Origin: Deltaproteobacteria bacterium
Lineage (GTDB): Bacteria > Desulfobacterota > Desulfobacteria > Desulfobacterales > JAABPS01
NCBI GenBank assembly: GCA_019309685.1
Contig: JAFDFT010000118.1
Coordinates: 1 to 7,059 of the forward strand
Reading direction: 5' to 3'
Length of the DNA: 7,059 nt
The position numbers and the translations under genes were made by a program. Shown in pieces: positions 1 to 4,738 of the stretch (position 1 is its first letter; every line of letters starts with the position of its first letter). The notes under the pieces are model-generated. The model made no database searches. It saw only the letters and a list, made by a program, of their open reading frames with translations, and was not told the DNA's origin.

Positions 1-132
1 GGTTGAGTATTTTAAAGCATGATTAAAGAAAATACCCACGACCATATTAATGCATATACCGGTTATAATTAAAACGGCAAGCAGCTTGAGAAAAACTGAA
101 TTCGAAATCTTGCTCAGAAAGTTAAGCCTCAT
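1..132 (-). CDS. Sensor histidine kinase, N-terminal fragment (first 44 codons)
   Basis: The frame opens with an ATG inside the last codons of the response regulator gene (11-nt overlap) and stays open to the window edge. The visible residues are MRLNFLSKISNSVFLKLLAV and onward: a short basic cytoplasmic stretch, then a hydrophobic helix (about residues 13-37, LKLLAVLIITGICINMVVGIFF in outline), as expected for the first membrane segment of a periplasm-sensing kinase. A good ribosome site, AGGAGAG at 143-149, lies 10 nt before the start, inside the regulator gene. The kinase core (H-box, ATP-binding domain) is outside the window, so the kinase call rests on position: a membrane protein translationally coupled to an OmpR-type regulator. 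By operon logic it is the CpxA-like partner of the regulator. Confidence 0.75.
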   Translation of the reverse strand, partial: MRLNFLSKISNSVFLKLLAVLIITGICINMVVGIFFNHALKYST

Positions 133-820
133 CCGCTAAACACTCTCCTATAAATACATACCCCGCACCCCAGACGGTTTTTATAAAGGTCGGGTCCTTT
201 GGATCATCTTTTAGTTTTTGACGGACACGGCTCATGGTGATGTCTACGGAACGGTTAAACGCTTCACACTCCATGCCTCGAAGTGCATCAAGAATCCGAT
301 CTCTGCTTAACACTTTGCCCACGTTTTTCGCTAGCAAGGAAAGGGCTGTAAACTCGTTCGTTGTCAAACCTATGTCTTTTCCATCAAGCAATACAGCACG
401 TTTCTTATAGTCTATGGCTAACCGGCCAAAGGTTTCTATGCCCGATTGATTATCTTGCTGTGTGCGACGAAGTACGGACTGAATTCTGGCAACAAGTTCT
501 CTGGGTTCAAATGGTTTTGGCAAATAATCATCAGCTCCCAGTTCAAGCCCCACAATTTTGTCCATCACCTCTCCCCGGGCTGTCAGCATAATGATTGGTA
601 CTGTGTGGGTCTTTCGAATAGTTTTGCACACCTCAAAACCGTTCATATGCGGGAGCATGATATCCAATATGATAAGATCCGGCAATTTTTCACCCAATAT
701 CTTAAAACCTTCCCCGGGTTCGAGGGCCGTGAATATGCTAAAACCAAAATCACTCAAATAGTCTTTAAGCATATTATTGAGTTTTTCGTCATCATCAATA
801 ATCAGGATTGATGGTTTCAT
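122..820 (-). CDS. OmpR/CpxR-like two-component response regulator
   Basis: A 232-aa cytoplasmic transcription factor with the standard OmpR-family length. The receiver domain (residues 1-118) has the acidic pocket D9-D11 (IIDDD), phosphoacceptor D53 in LIILDIMLP, T80 in IIMLTARG and K102 in DDYLPKPF. The DNA-binding winged helix (about 130-227) has the recognition-helix block NRSVDITMSRVRQKL and the wing motif IKTVWGAGYVF. The segment GLELGADDYLPKPFEPRELVARI resembles E. coli CpxR closely, and the gene sits between a Spy/CpxP-family gene (upstream) and a sensor kinase (downstream, overlapping), so a Cpx-like role in envelope stress is likely. The ATG at 820 is supported by AGAGGGG 6 nt upstream. 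Regulation is probably with the upstream gene from the promoter region near 1400-1570, with a hairpin between the two genes. The family call is secure; the CpxR orthology is an inference. Confidence 0.93.
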   Translation of the reverse strand: MKPSILIIDDDEKLNNMLKDYLSDFGFSIFTALEPGEGFKILGEKLPDLIILDIMLPHMNGFEVCKTIRKTHTVPIIMLTARGEVMDKIVGLELGADDYLPKPFEPRELVARIQSVLRRTQQDNQSGIETFGRLAIDYKKRAVLLDGKDIGLTTNEFTALSLLAKNVGKVLSRDRILDALRGMECEAFNRSVDITMSRVRQKLKDDPKDPTFIKTVWGAGYVFIGECLADEA

Positions 821-848
821 TTATAGCCCCTCTACGCGAAGCTGTGCC

Positions 849-885
849 CAGCTGCGGAGGAATCTCTTATTTCCCCGGACAGCTG
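849..885 (-). other. Intercistronic mRNA hairpin between the CpxP-like and regulator genes
   Basis: CAGCTG occurs at 849-854 and again at 880-885, and the inner arms (on the minus strand CCGGGGAA and TTCCTCCG) continue the pairing with one bulge, one mismatch and one G-U, closing a loop of about 8 nt. There is no U-tract after it in either direction, so it is not a standard intrinsic terminator. Its position in the 114-nt gap of a probable operon suggests mRNA stabilisation, processing or partial attenuation, which would let the periplasmic protein be made in larger amounts than the regulator. Confidence 0.5.
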
Positions 886-934
886 GACGTCCTTAATAAT
901 CGGTTTCCATTCTTTCTAAACACCGGGCCTTGAT

Positions 935-1399
935 TTATTGTTGACGACAGCCCCACCGCCTGTGTTTCCTTTCCATGCTATCCAGTTTCGCCACTAATTT
1001 TGTTTTCTGTTCTGGCGATAACGTACTGTGAAATTCTGCTAACCGTACAATAAAAAGCGAAACGAGTTCATCCATTTTCACTTTATGATCGGCATACATT
1101 TTTTGGAGAGCCGCTTGATCAATCTTATCACTGCTTAGCTGTTCTTTCAATTCTTTCCTCGTGGACCGATGCGCTTTTCTCATTTCCAGCCCTTTTGTGA
1201 GGAATTCAACCTTTGTACTTTGCAGTTTTTCCTGCTGTGCCTCATTTAAGTCAAGATCCTTGATAATTTTCTGCGCAATACGATCCGCTCTCTTTTCAGG
1301 TGTGCGGTATCCGCATCCAATGTATGCGAGACTCACAATTAAAAGAACGGCAGCCAATCCTGCAATAAATCTCTTTTTTTTTGTCATTTTCTTAGTCAT
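935..1399 (-). CDS. Spy/CpxP-family (LTXXQ motif) envelope-stress protein
   Basis: A 154-aa exported, mostly helical, highly charged protein. Residues 1-10 are basic (MTKKMTKKKR), followed by a hydrophobic signal segment (11-28) ending in AYIGC; C29 could be lipidated, although the -3 residue is Tyr and the lipobox is not canonical, so a signal anchor is also possible. The mature part has two LTXXQ-like repeats, LDLNEAQQEKL (49-59) and LSPEQKTKL (127-135), the hallmark of Spy/CpxP proteins, which act as periplasmic chaperones and, for CpxP, as inhibitors of the CpxA sensor. It is the first gene of a same-strand set with the CpxR-like regulator and a kinase, unlike E. coli where cpxP is divergent from cpxRA. 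The ATG at 1399 has AAGGAGA 7 nt upstream; a second in-frame ATG (M5) has no comparable site. The family call is strong; the feedback role is inferred. Confidence 0.85.
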   Translation of the reverse strand: MTKKMTKKKRFIAGLAAVLLIVSLAYIGCGYRTPEKRADRIAQKIIKDLDLNEAQQEKLQSTKVEFLTKGLEMRKAHRSTRKELKEQLSSDKIDQAALQKMYADHKVKMDELVSLFIVRLAEFHSTLSPEQKTKLVAKLDSMERKHRRWGCRQQ

Positions 1400-1486
1400 A
1401 ATACATTCTCCTTTTCTTTAATTTATTTTGGTGGACAGTCTGGATTGTTGATTAGCAGGCAAAAAGGAGAAAGTCTTTTCTCAAAA

Positions 1487-1562
1487 GTAAAAAATTGTAA
1501 CAATTTGTAACAGGAAAGTTCGTAAAAGAGGGGATAGTATAGAATTGTAAAATCTTAGTAAA
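1487..1562 (-). promoter_or_regulatory. Cluster of CpxR-box-like GTAAA/GTAAC half-sites upstream of the Cpx-like operon
   Basis: On the plus strand GTAAA or GTAAC begins at 1487, 1497, 1507, 1522, 1547 and 1558. The first three are exactly 10 bp apart, so they lie on one face of the helix, and an 8-bp direct repeat TTGTAACA (1495-1502, 1505-1512) contains two of them. The established E. coli CpxR box is GTAAA-N5-GTAAA, which 1487-1501 matches except for one base. The cluster is 88-163 bp upstream of the CpxP-like start, suitable for autoactivation. A -10-like TATAAT reads on the minus strand at 1567-1562, but no good -35 is found at normal spacing and the densest boxes would lie downstream of it, so the true start site is unresolved. 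The rest of the 236-bp gap (1400-1635) shows only AT-rich DNA and a weak hairpin at 1609. Confidence 0.55.
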
Positions 1563-1608
1563 TTATAATAGAAGATTTAGTGCGTTGATTGCCAAAGAAA
1601 ATAGAAAT

Positions 1609-1621
1609 AGGTTTTTAACCT
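1609..1621 (-). terminator. Possible weak terminator after the flavoprotein gene
   Basis: A 5-bp stem (AGGTT, 3-nt loop, AACCT) lies 15 nt after the flavoprotein stop codon and is followed on the minus strand by the T-rich run ATTTCTATTTTCTTT. The stem is short and AU-rich, so termination here would be inefficient at best. Confidence 0.3.
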
Positions 1622-1635
1622 TTTTGCACTGAATT

Positions 1636-2751
1636 TCAATATTCCATTATCGGTTCGTTGATTGGTTTTTTGGAGTTATTTGCAGCAAGCTGATACTCCG
1701 ATATTAATGAGTCAATTAGTTCTTTTACAGACAGGATTTCTTTAACCCGGTAAGCGTTTTCACCTGCGAAAGCAAAGCCGTGTTTGAGGCGCCCCTTACG
1801 CGCATTGCTTAGCGCCAGAGCGATACAATACGGGCTTTTCTGGGCATCACATGTTTTTATGCAATGAAAGGGACATTTAAAGGCTTTTTTCTCTCCTTGA
1901 TCAACCTGATCAATAAATGCGTTTCGAATCGCTCGCCCCGGCAATCCCACCGGGCTTTTGATCACAACCATATCTTCTTTTTTTGAATTTACATATGCTT
2001 GCTTGAAAGCATTATCCGCATCGCATTCATGCGTTGCCACAAACCGGGTACCCATTTGCACACCAGCGGCTCCGAGTGCGAGAAATTTGCATACATCGTT
2101 TCCATTATAAACGCCACCTGCCGCAATTATTGGAATCTTCTCATCGTATTCGATCTCAAAGGTTTTTACAGCCTCAATAACCTCCGTAACAATGTTTTCC
2201 AATGAATAATTGGGGTCATCGATTTGTTCGATTTTAAACCCGATATGCCCGCCGGCCCTGGGACCTTCTACCACAAATGCATCGGGGAGATAATTATAAC
2301 GAGACTTCCATTTTTTACATAGAATCCTGGCTGCACGGGCTGAAGATATAATTGGAACCAGTTTTGTTATGGCGCCTGGTGACAGATATTTCGGCAGATC
2401 CAAAGGCAATCCCGCACCTGAGAATATCACATCAATGCCTTCTCCAATGGAAGTTCGTACCATGTCACTATAGTTGGTCAGAGCTACCATGATATTGACG
2501 CCGAGCACGCCGGTAGTCATTTGACGTGATTTTCTGATTTCATTTTTCAGAACGCGGATGTTAGCCTCCCCACCGTTGGCAGCAATATCCGGTTCATGAA
2601 TACCAGGCATTGCCGCAGCAATAACACCGATGCCGCCCTCATTGGCTACAGCAGAAGCCATAGAGGATAGTGAAATGCCTACACCCATACCGCCTTGTAT
2701 AATGGGTAATTTGCTGACCAGAGTTCCTATTTTAAGATCCGGTAGTGTCAT
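1636..2751 (-). CDS. Nitronate monooxygenase / 2-nitropropane dioxygenase-family FMN protein
   Basis: A 371-aa TIM-barrel flavoprotein. Motifs in order: PIIQGGMGVGIS (16-27) at the FMN site, NEGGIGVIAAA (37-47), SGAGLPLDLPK (111-121), VEGPRAGGHIGF (161-172) with H169 at the position of the family's catalytic His, IPIIAAGGVYNG (207-218) and GVQMGTRFVAT (230-240) for phosphate binding. Family members oxidise nitronates or nitroalkanes with O2 and FMN; the related FabK is an enoyl-ACP reductase, so the substrate is not settled. The C-terminal region has a cysteine group at 293, 297, 301 and 309 (KCPFHCIKTCDAQKSPYC), which may bind a metal or form disulfides. I choose the ATG at 2751 because AGAGG lies 9 nt upstream and MTLPDLKIGTLVSKLPIIQGG matches the usual family start; a GTG at 2799 would add 16 residues without a good ribosome site. 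It appears to be its own transcription unit. Confidence 0.9.
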   Translation of the reverse strand: MTLPDLKIGTLVSKLPIIQGGMGVGISLSSMASAVANEGGIGVIAAAMPGIHEPDIAANGGEANIRVLKNEIRKSRQMTTGVLGVNIMVALTNYSDMVRTSIGEGIDVIFSGAGLPLDLPKYLSPGAITKLVPIISSARAARILCKKWKSRYNYLPDAFVVEGPRAGGHIGFKIEQIDDPNYSLENIVTEVIEAVKTFEIEYDEKIPIIAAGGVYNGNDVCKFLALGAAGVQMGTRFVATHECDADNAFKQAYVNSKKEDMVVIKSPVGLPGRAIRNAFIDQVDQGEKKAFKCPFHCIKTCDAQKSPYCIALALSNARKGRLKHGFAFAGENAYRVKEILSVKELIDSLISEYQLAANNSKKPINEPIMEY

Positions 2752-2845
2752 TATTTTTTGCCTCTTCACATTAATGTTTATATAAAGATCATCGGGCACT
2801 ATCCCATAAGAAACACAGTAGATACGAATTGAATCAGGGCTTCAA

Positions 2846-2860
2846 AGCTTCTGAGAAGCT
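2846..2860. repeat. 15-bp palindrome upstream of the flavoprotein gene
   Basis: AGCTTCT, one central G, then AGAAGCT form a perfect 7-bp inverted repeat, 95-109 bp upstream of the flavoprotein ATG. It could be an operator for a dimeric regulator, but it also lies inside the plus-strand open frame and could be a codon coincidence. Confidence 0.3.
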
Positions 2861-2911
2861 AGACGCATATCTTAAAAGAGTAGATCGATCCGCACAAGAT
2901 GTCAGATCTGT

Positions 2912-2927
2912 TTTACAAAAGTTTTAC
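2912..2927 (-). promoter_or_regulatory. CpxR-box-like GTAAA-N6-GTAAA pair upstream of the flavoprotein gene
   Basis: An exact 9-bp direct repeat, GTTTTACAA, occurs at 2910-2918 and 2921-2929. Read on the minus strand it gives GTAAA, six bases, GTAAA, an 11-bp period close to the CpxR consensus and to the half-sites in front of the CpxP-like gene. It is about 160-175 bp upstream of the flavoprotein start. It is a candidate only; the sequence is AT-rich and single pairs of this kind occur by chance. Confidence 0.35.
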
Positions 2928-3001
2928 AATGTTGAAGGAAAGAAGTGGACGGGTCATTTGAATAATCTGGATAGAACCACGAATCTGTAAAAAATGTCAG
3001 T

Positions 3002-3529
3002 TCAACTCCTGCGGGATCTCGTGGCGGGCTTTCTGCGGTTGGCACCGGATTTCCGGGCAGGGGGTTTTGTTTTTTCTCTCAGCCGGATGCCGGTTTCTTC
3101 AAGGACAATCAGCTTTTTTTTATACAAGTTTCCGATGGTTTTCTTAAATGTCTTTTTACTGATGCCGAACAGATCGGTGATTTCTTTTGGCGAGCTATTA
3201 TCGGTTATCGCAATAAATCCGCCTTGCCGCTGTAATTCATCCATTATTTTTCGTAACTGGGGATCAATGGCTTTGTAGCCGGGCTGTTGCAGACAAAGAT
3301 CTATTTTTTTGTCGTCACGAACTTTTTTGATATAACCGCTAATTTCCTGGCCGATTTTCAACGGCTGAAACACTTCATTCTTATACAGGATTCCTTTGTG
3401 AGTGCCGTTGACAACAGCAATAAATCCCATCTTGGTTTGAGAAAAGATAACCAGTTCAACCTTCTGGCCTTCATGAAAACCCGCCTTCTTTTTTTCCGCT
3501 GAGCTTTTTTTATGCTCTATTATTACCAT
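3002..3529 (-). CDS. CvfB-like RNA-binding protein, short form (S1 + winged helix)
   Basis: A 175-aa cytoplasmic protein. Residues 19-81 form an S1/OB-type domain (EGQKVELVIF, MGFIAVVNGTHKGILYKNEVF, KIGQEISGYIKKVRDDKKIDL), and residues 90-150 a winged helix (LQRQGGFIAITDNSSPKEI, FGISKKTFKKTIGNLYKKKL). This matches the C-terminal half of the CvfB/YitL family, RNA-binding proteins that affect expression of virulence and other genes in Gram-positives. Full-length members are about 280-300 aa with additional N-terminal S1 domains, absent here: upstream is a separate small gene, so this is a genuine short form or an old truncation. The C-terminus (151-175) is a basic Arg/Lys/Pro tail suited to RNA binding. 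The ATG at 3529 has GGAG 7 nt upstream; an ATG at 3559 would add 10 residues with no ribosome site. A hairpin overlaps the ribosome site. Confidence 0.8.
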   Translation of the reverse strand: MVIIEHKKSSAEKKKAGFHEGQKVELVIFSQTKMGFIAVVNGTHKGILYKNEVFQPLKIGQEISGYIKKVRDDKKIDLCLQQPGYKAIDPQLRKIMDELQRQGGFIAITDNSSPKEITDLFGISKKTFKKTIGNLYKKKLIVLEETGIRLREKTKPPARKSGANRRKPATRSRRS

Positions 3530-3537
3530 TATATAGC

Positions 3538-3555
3538 TCCGGCAATGAGTGCCGG
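3538..3555 (-). promoter_or_regulatory. Hairpin covering the ribosome site of the CvfB-like gene
   Basis: On the minus strand CCGGCA, a 5-nt loop and TGCCGG form a perfect 6-bp GC-rich stem (3539-3555). The last GG of the 3' arm is the first half of the GGAG Shine-Dalgarno (3538-3541), so the stem would hide the site. It sits in the 39-nt gap after the small Lys-rich gene, with no U-tract. This suggests translational control, or coupling to ribosomes finishing the upstream gene 13 nt before the stem. Confidence 0.45.
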
Positions 3556-3568
3556 GCAATTCCTTTGT

Positions 3569-3721
3569 TTACTGGTTGTCCTCAAAAGAGTCCGGACTTT
3601 TTTCAGCATCCTCGATTTCAACAGCCTTGTTTTCCTGCTTGCGCTGCCTTTTTTCTTCTTTCTTTTTCTTCTTGGCCAATTCTTTCTGACGTTTTTTAAA
3701 CTGGTAATGAGATTTTGCCAT
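3569..3721 (-). CDS. Small Lys-rich cytoplasmic protein (50 aa), conserved-hypothetical type
   Basis: The protein begins MAKSHYQFKKRQKELAKKKK, continues with a Lys/Glu/Arg/Gln stretch to about residue 33, and ends in an acidic tail (VEIEDAEKSPDSFEDNQ). It is probably a single long charged helix with a basic front and acidic end. AAGGAAA 6-7 nt before the ATG is a good ribosome site, and the frame's strong charge pattern argues that it is real despite its size. Small proteins beginning MAKS..F.K.QKE..KKKK are widespread hypotheticals in proteobacteria; no function is known to me, though the composition fits nucleic-acid or ribosome binding. It is 39 nt upstream of the CvfB-like RNA-binding gene, probably in the same transcript, and lies just after the csp1 terminator. 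Confidence 0.7.
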   Translation of the reverse strand: MAKSHYQFKKRQKELAKKKKKEEKRQRKQENKAVEIEDAEKSPDSFEDNQ

Positions 3722-3816
3722 GGCATTTCCTTTCTTGTTGGCTGCCGAATTGATAGGGTCGCTATTAAAGAGAAATGAATCTTAACGTGCACTATTGCGG
3801 TTTGACACAGGCGGTA

Positions 3817-3854
3817 ATTAAAAAAGGCACCCCCTTTTCACAGGGGATGCCTTT
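3817..3854 (-). terminator. Intrinsic terminator of csp1
   Basis: On the minus strand AAAGGCATCCCC pairs with GGGGTGCCTTT, giving a stem of 11-12 bp with one G-U and a loop of about 8 nt, followed by a T-tract (TTTTTTAATT counting the stem end). It begins 19 nt after the csp1 stop codon and separates csp1 from the Lys-rich small gene. Confidence 0.9.
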
Positions 3855-3872
3855 CATTGCCGTAAAAAGCAG

Positions 3873-4073
3873 TTAGACAGTGGTCACATTAGCTGCGGCC
3901 GGTCCTTTAGGCCCTTGCTCGATGTCAAAAGTCACACGATCACCTTCGCTCAGGGATTTAAAACCAGACGAGTTAATTGCGCTATGATGCACAAATACAT
4001 CCGGTCCGTCTTCCTGTTCGATAAATCCAAAACCTTTGTTGTTACTAAACCATTTAACAGTTCCATTTGTCAT
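3873..4073 (-). CDS. Cold-shock protein, CspA family (copy 1)
   Basis: A 66-aa single cold-shock domain that binds single-stranded RNA/DNA and acts as an RNA chaperone in the cytoplasm. RNP1 is KGFGFI (13-18) and RNP2 is VFVHH (26-30); W8, F15, F17 and F27 give the aromatic binding face. Length and ends (MTNGTVKWFS at the start, GPKGPAAANVTTV at the end) are typical. The ATG at 4073 follows AAAGGAGG by 8 nt. The gene is monocistronic: its own promoter at 4199-4227, a leader of about 119 nt and a strong terminator at 3854. It is a paralogue of the gene at 5282-5482 (55 of 66 residues identical) with no gap in the alignment of gene and upstream DNA. Confidence 0.97.
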   Translation of the reverse strand: MTNGTVKWFSNNKGFGFIEQEDGPDVFVHHSAINSSGFKSLSEGDRVTFDIEQGPKGPAAANVTTV

Positions 4074-4192
4074 AATATCATCCTCCTTTCAAAAAATTTC
4101 AACGTTACAAACTGAAGGATGCTATCGTTTAACAAACGGGTAATTCCTACAGAAAGAAACTCTCCCACTAATTGTCAGCGGGAATTAATTGA
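4074..4192 (-). promoter_or_regulatory. Structured csp1 5' leader with anti-Shine-Dalgarno segment
   Basis: The leader from the predicted start site to the ATG is about 119 nt, long as in cspA-type mRNAs. Reading downstream it contains a stem-loop (4164-4182), a small perfect hairpin CGTTT-GTT-AAACG (4126-4138), then CATCCTTC (4114-4121), which is complementary to GGAGGATG at the ribosome site (4079-4086) with one G-U; after one mismatch three more pairs are possible (to 4076/4124). The pairing would block translation and could melt or rearrange with temperature. The same elements occur in the csp2 leader. Confidence 0.6.
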
Positions 4193-4198
4193 TGTGAG

Positions 4199-4227
4199 AT
4201 ACTAAGCACTTTTAACAATAATAGCAA
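4199..4227 (-). promoter_or_regulatory. csp1 promoter
   Basis: On the minus strand -35 TTGCTA (4227-4222), a 17-bp spacer and -10 TAGTAT (4204-4199). The identical hexamers and spacing occur in front of csp2, and the elements stand out as conserved in the alignment of the two copies. The transcript should start near 4192. Confidence 0.75.
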
Positions 4228-4353
4228 GCGAAATAATTTTTTTTATAAAAATATCAATATATGGGCGGGACCGCATGTTTTCCTGACACATGCTACTTTT
4301 CAAATCATGATCAGAAAAAAGGCTTTTTTATTTTACATTTCAGACGTTTGAGC

Positions 4354-4738
4354 TTAGCTCTTCTTTTCCAATTCAGCACTGTATAACATCATTAATGCCT
4401 ACCTGAATCCTCCAGCTTATACACGCTATTTTTGAGTAGTGTTGGGTGAAAAAAGTCCGAACAAGCGTGGCCGTCTCCCACCAGATACTCCCCCCTGCTA
4501 TGCCCTGGGCCGCCAGACTTTGAACCGCTTCTACGGCCTTCAGAACAATGGCGGGCTTCATTGACATTCAAGCTTCTCGCTTTTAGCGTGATTTACGCTT
4601 TGCTCTAATAAACGACGCAAATCCTGATTAATTAGTGACAAGGGATGCAGCGTAACGCAGTCCCGTCTCTGGCGGGATTACGAAGTCATCAATCATTGGA
4701 TCTCAAATAAGTGTATGCCTACATCAATCCATGCAATA
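4354..4738. other. Gene-poor spacer rich in small inverted repeats; possible degenerate mobile or repetitive element
   Basis: This 385-bp stretch between the csp1 module and the 115-aa gene holds no convincing gene. It looks richer in G+C than its surroundings and contains several structures: AGCGT-GATTT-ACGCT (4585-4599), GGGA...TCCC (4642-4664) with inner GCG-TAA-CGC, and TCCCG...CGGGA (4661-4677), the last two sharing the TCCC so that only one can form at a time. A 16-bp imperfect direct repeat, ATGCCTACNTNAATCC, occurs at 4395-4410 and 4715-4730, roughly bracketing the region. A minus-strand frame at 4373-4567 (MSMKPAIVLKAVEAV at its start) has only a weak ribosome site and no recognisable domain. 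A small repeat element is my best guess. Confidence 0.35.

Larger units (their letters stand above)
2787..2990 (+). pseudogene. Unrecognised plus-strand open frame, likely 3' remnant of a gene
   Basis: The gap between the flavoprotein and CvfB-like genes holds a stop-free frame from 2787 to the TAA at 2988-2990, the only plus-strand frame here with protein-like character. Its latter part reads DAYLKRVDRSAQDVRSVL, then QKFYNVEGKKWTGHLNNLDR: polar, helix-forming and charged. It has no ATG; the only candidate start is a TTG at 2829 with no ribosome site. I do not recognise the family. The likeliest explanation is the tail of a decayed gene whose 5' part was lost when the flavoprotein gene arrived, but a chance open frame in 200 bp is possible. 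Confidence 0.35.
3873..4353. repeat. Duplicated csp module, copy 1
   Basis: This segment aligns with 5282-5762 at a constant offset of 1409 bp at every landmark I checked: stop codon, start codon, Shine-Dalgarno, anti-Shine-Dalgarno segment, -10, -35 and an upstream GGCTYTTTT block. Similarity fades beyond about 4353. The unit therefore covers gene, leader, promoter and about 125 bp upstream of the promoter. Confidence 0.85.

Noticed and set aside
361..811. Plus-strand frames opposite the response regulator
   Set aside because: Shadows of a secure gene; their sequences show no domain and depend on the codon bias of the regulator.
2752..2799. Extended GTG start for the flavoprotein (16 more residues)
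   Set aside because: No ribosome site at proper spacing, and the family usually begins just before the LPIIQGGMG motif, matching the ATG at 2751.
2994..3278. Plus-strand 94-aa frame opposite the CvfB-like gene
   Set aside because: Shadow of the S1/winged-helix gene, which has recognisable domains.
3529..3792. Minus-strand 87-aa frame, rich in Lys/Arg
   Set aside because: It is another frame of the small Lys-rich gene at 3569-3721; that gene has the better ribosome site and a patterned basic-then-acidic sequence.
3915..4115. Plus-strand 66-aa frame opposite csp1, and its counterpart at 5324-5524 opposite csp2
   Set aside because: They resemble each other only because the csp genes are duplicated; no ribosome site and no selection separate from the csp frame is evident.
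4315..4334. A-run/T-run palindrome (AAAAAAGGCTTTTTT) as a terminator
   Set aside because: The stem is nearly all A-T with almost no loop, no plus-strand gene precedes it, and part of it belongs to the duplicated csp upstream block.
4373..4567. Minus-strand 64-aa frame
   Set aside because: Weak ribosome site, no recognised domain, located in a repeat-rich spacer; kept only as part of the spacer description.
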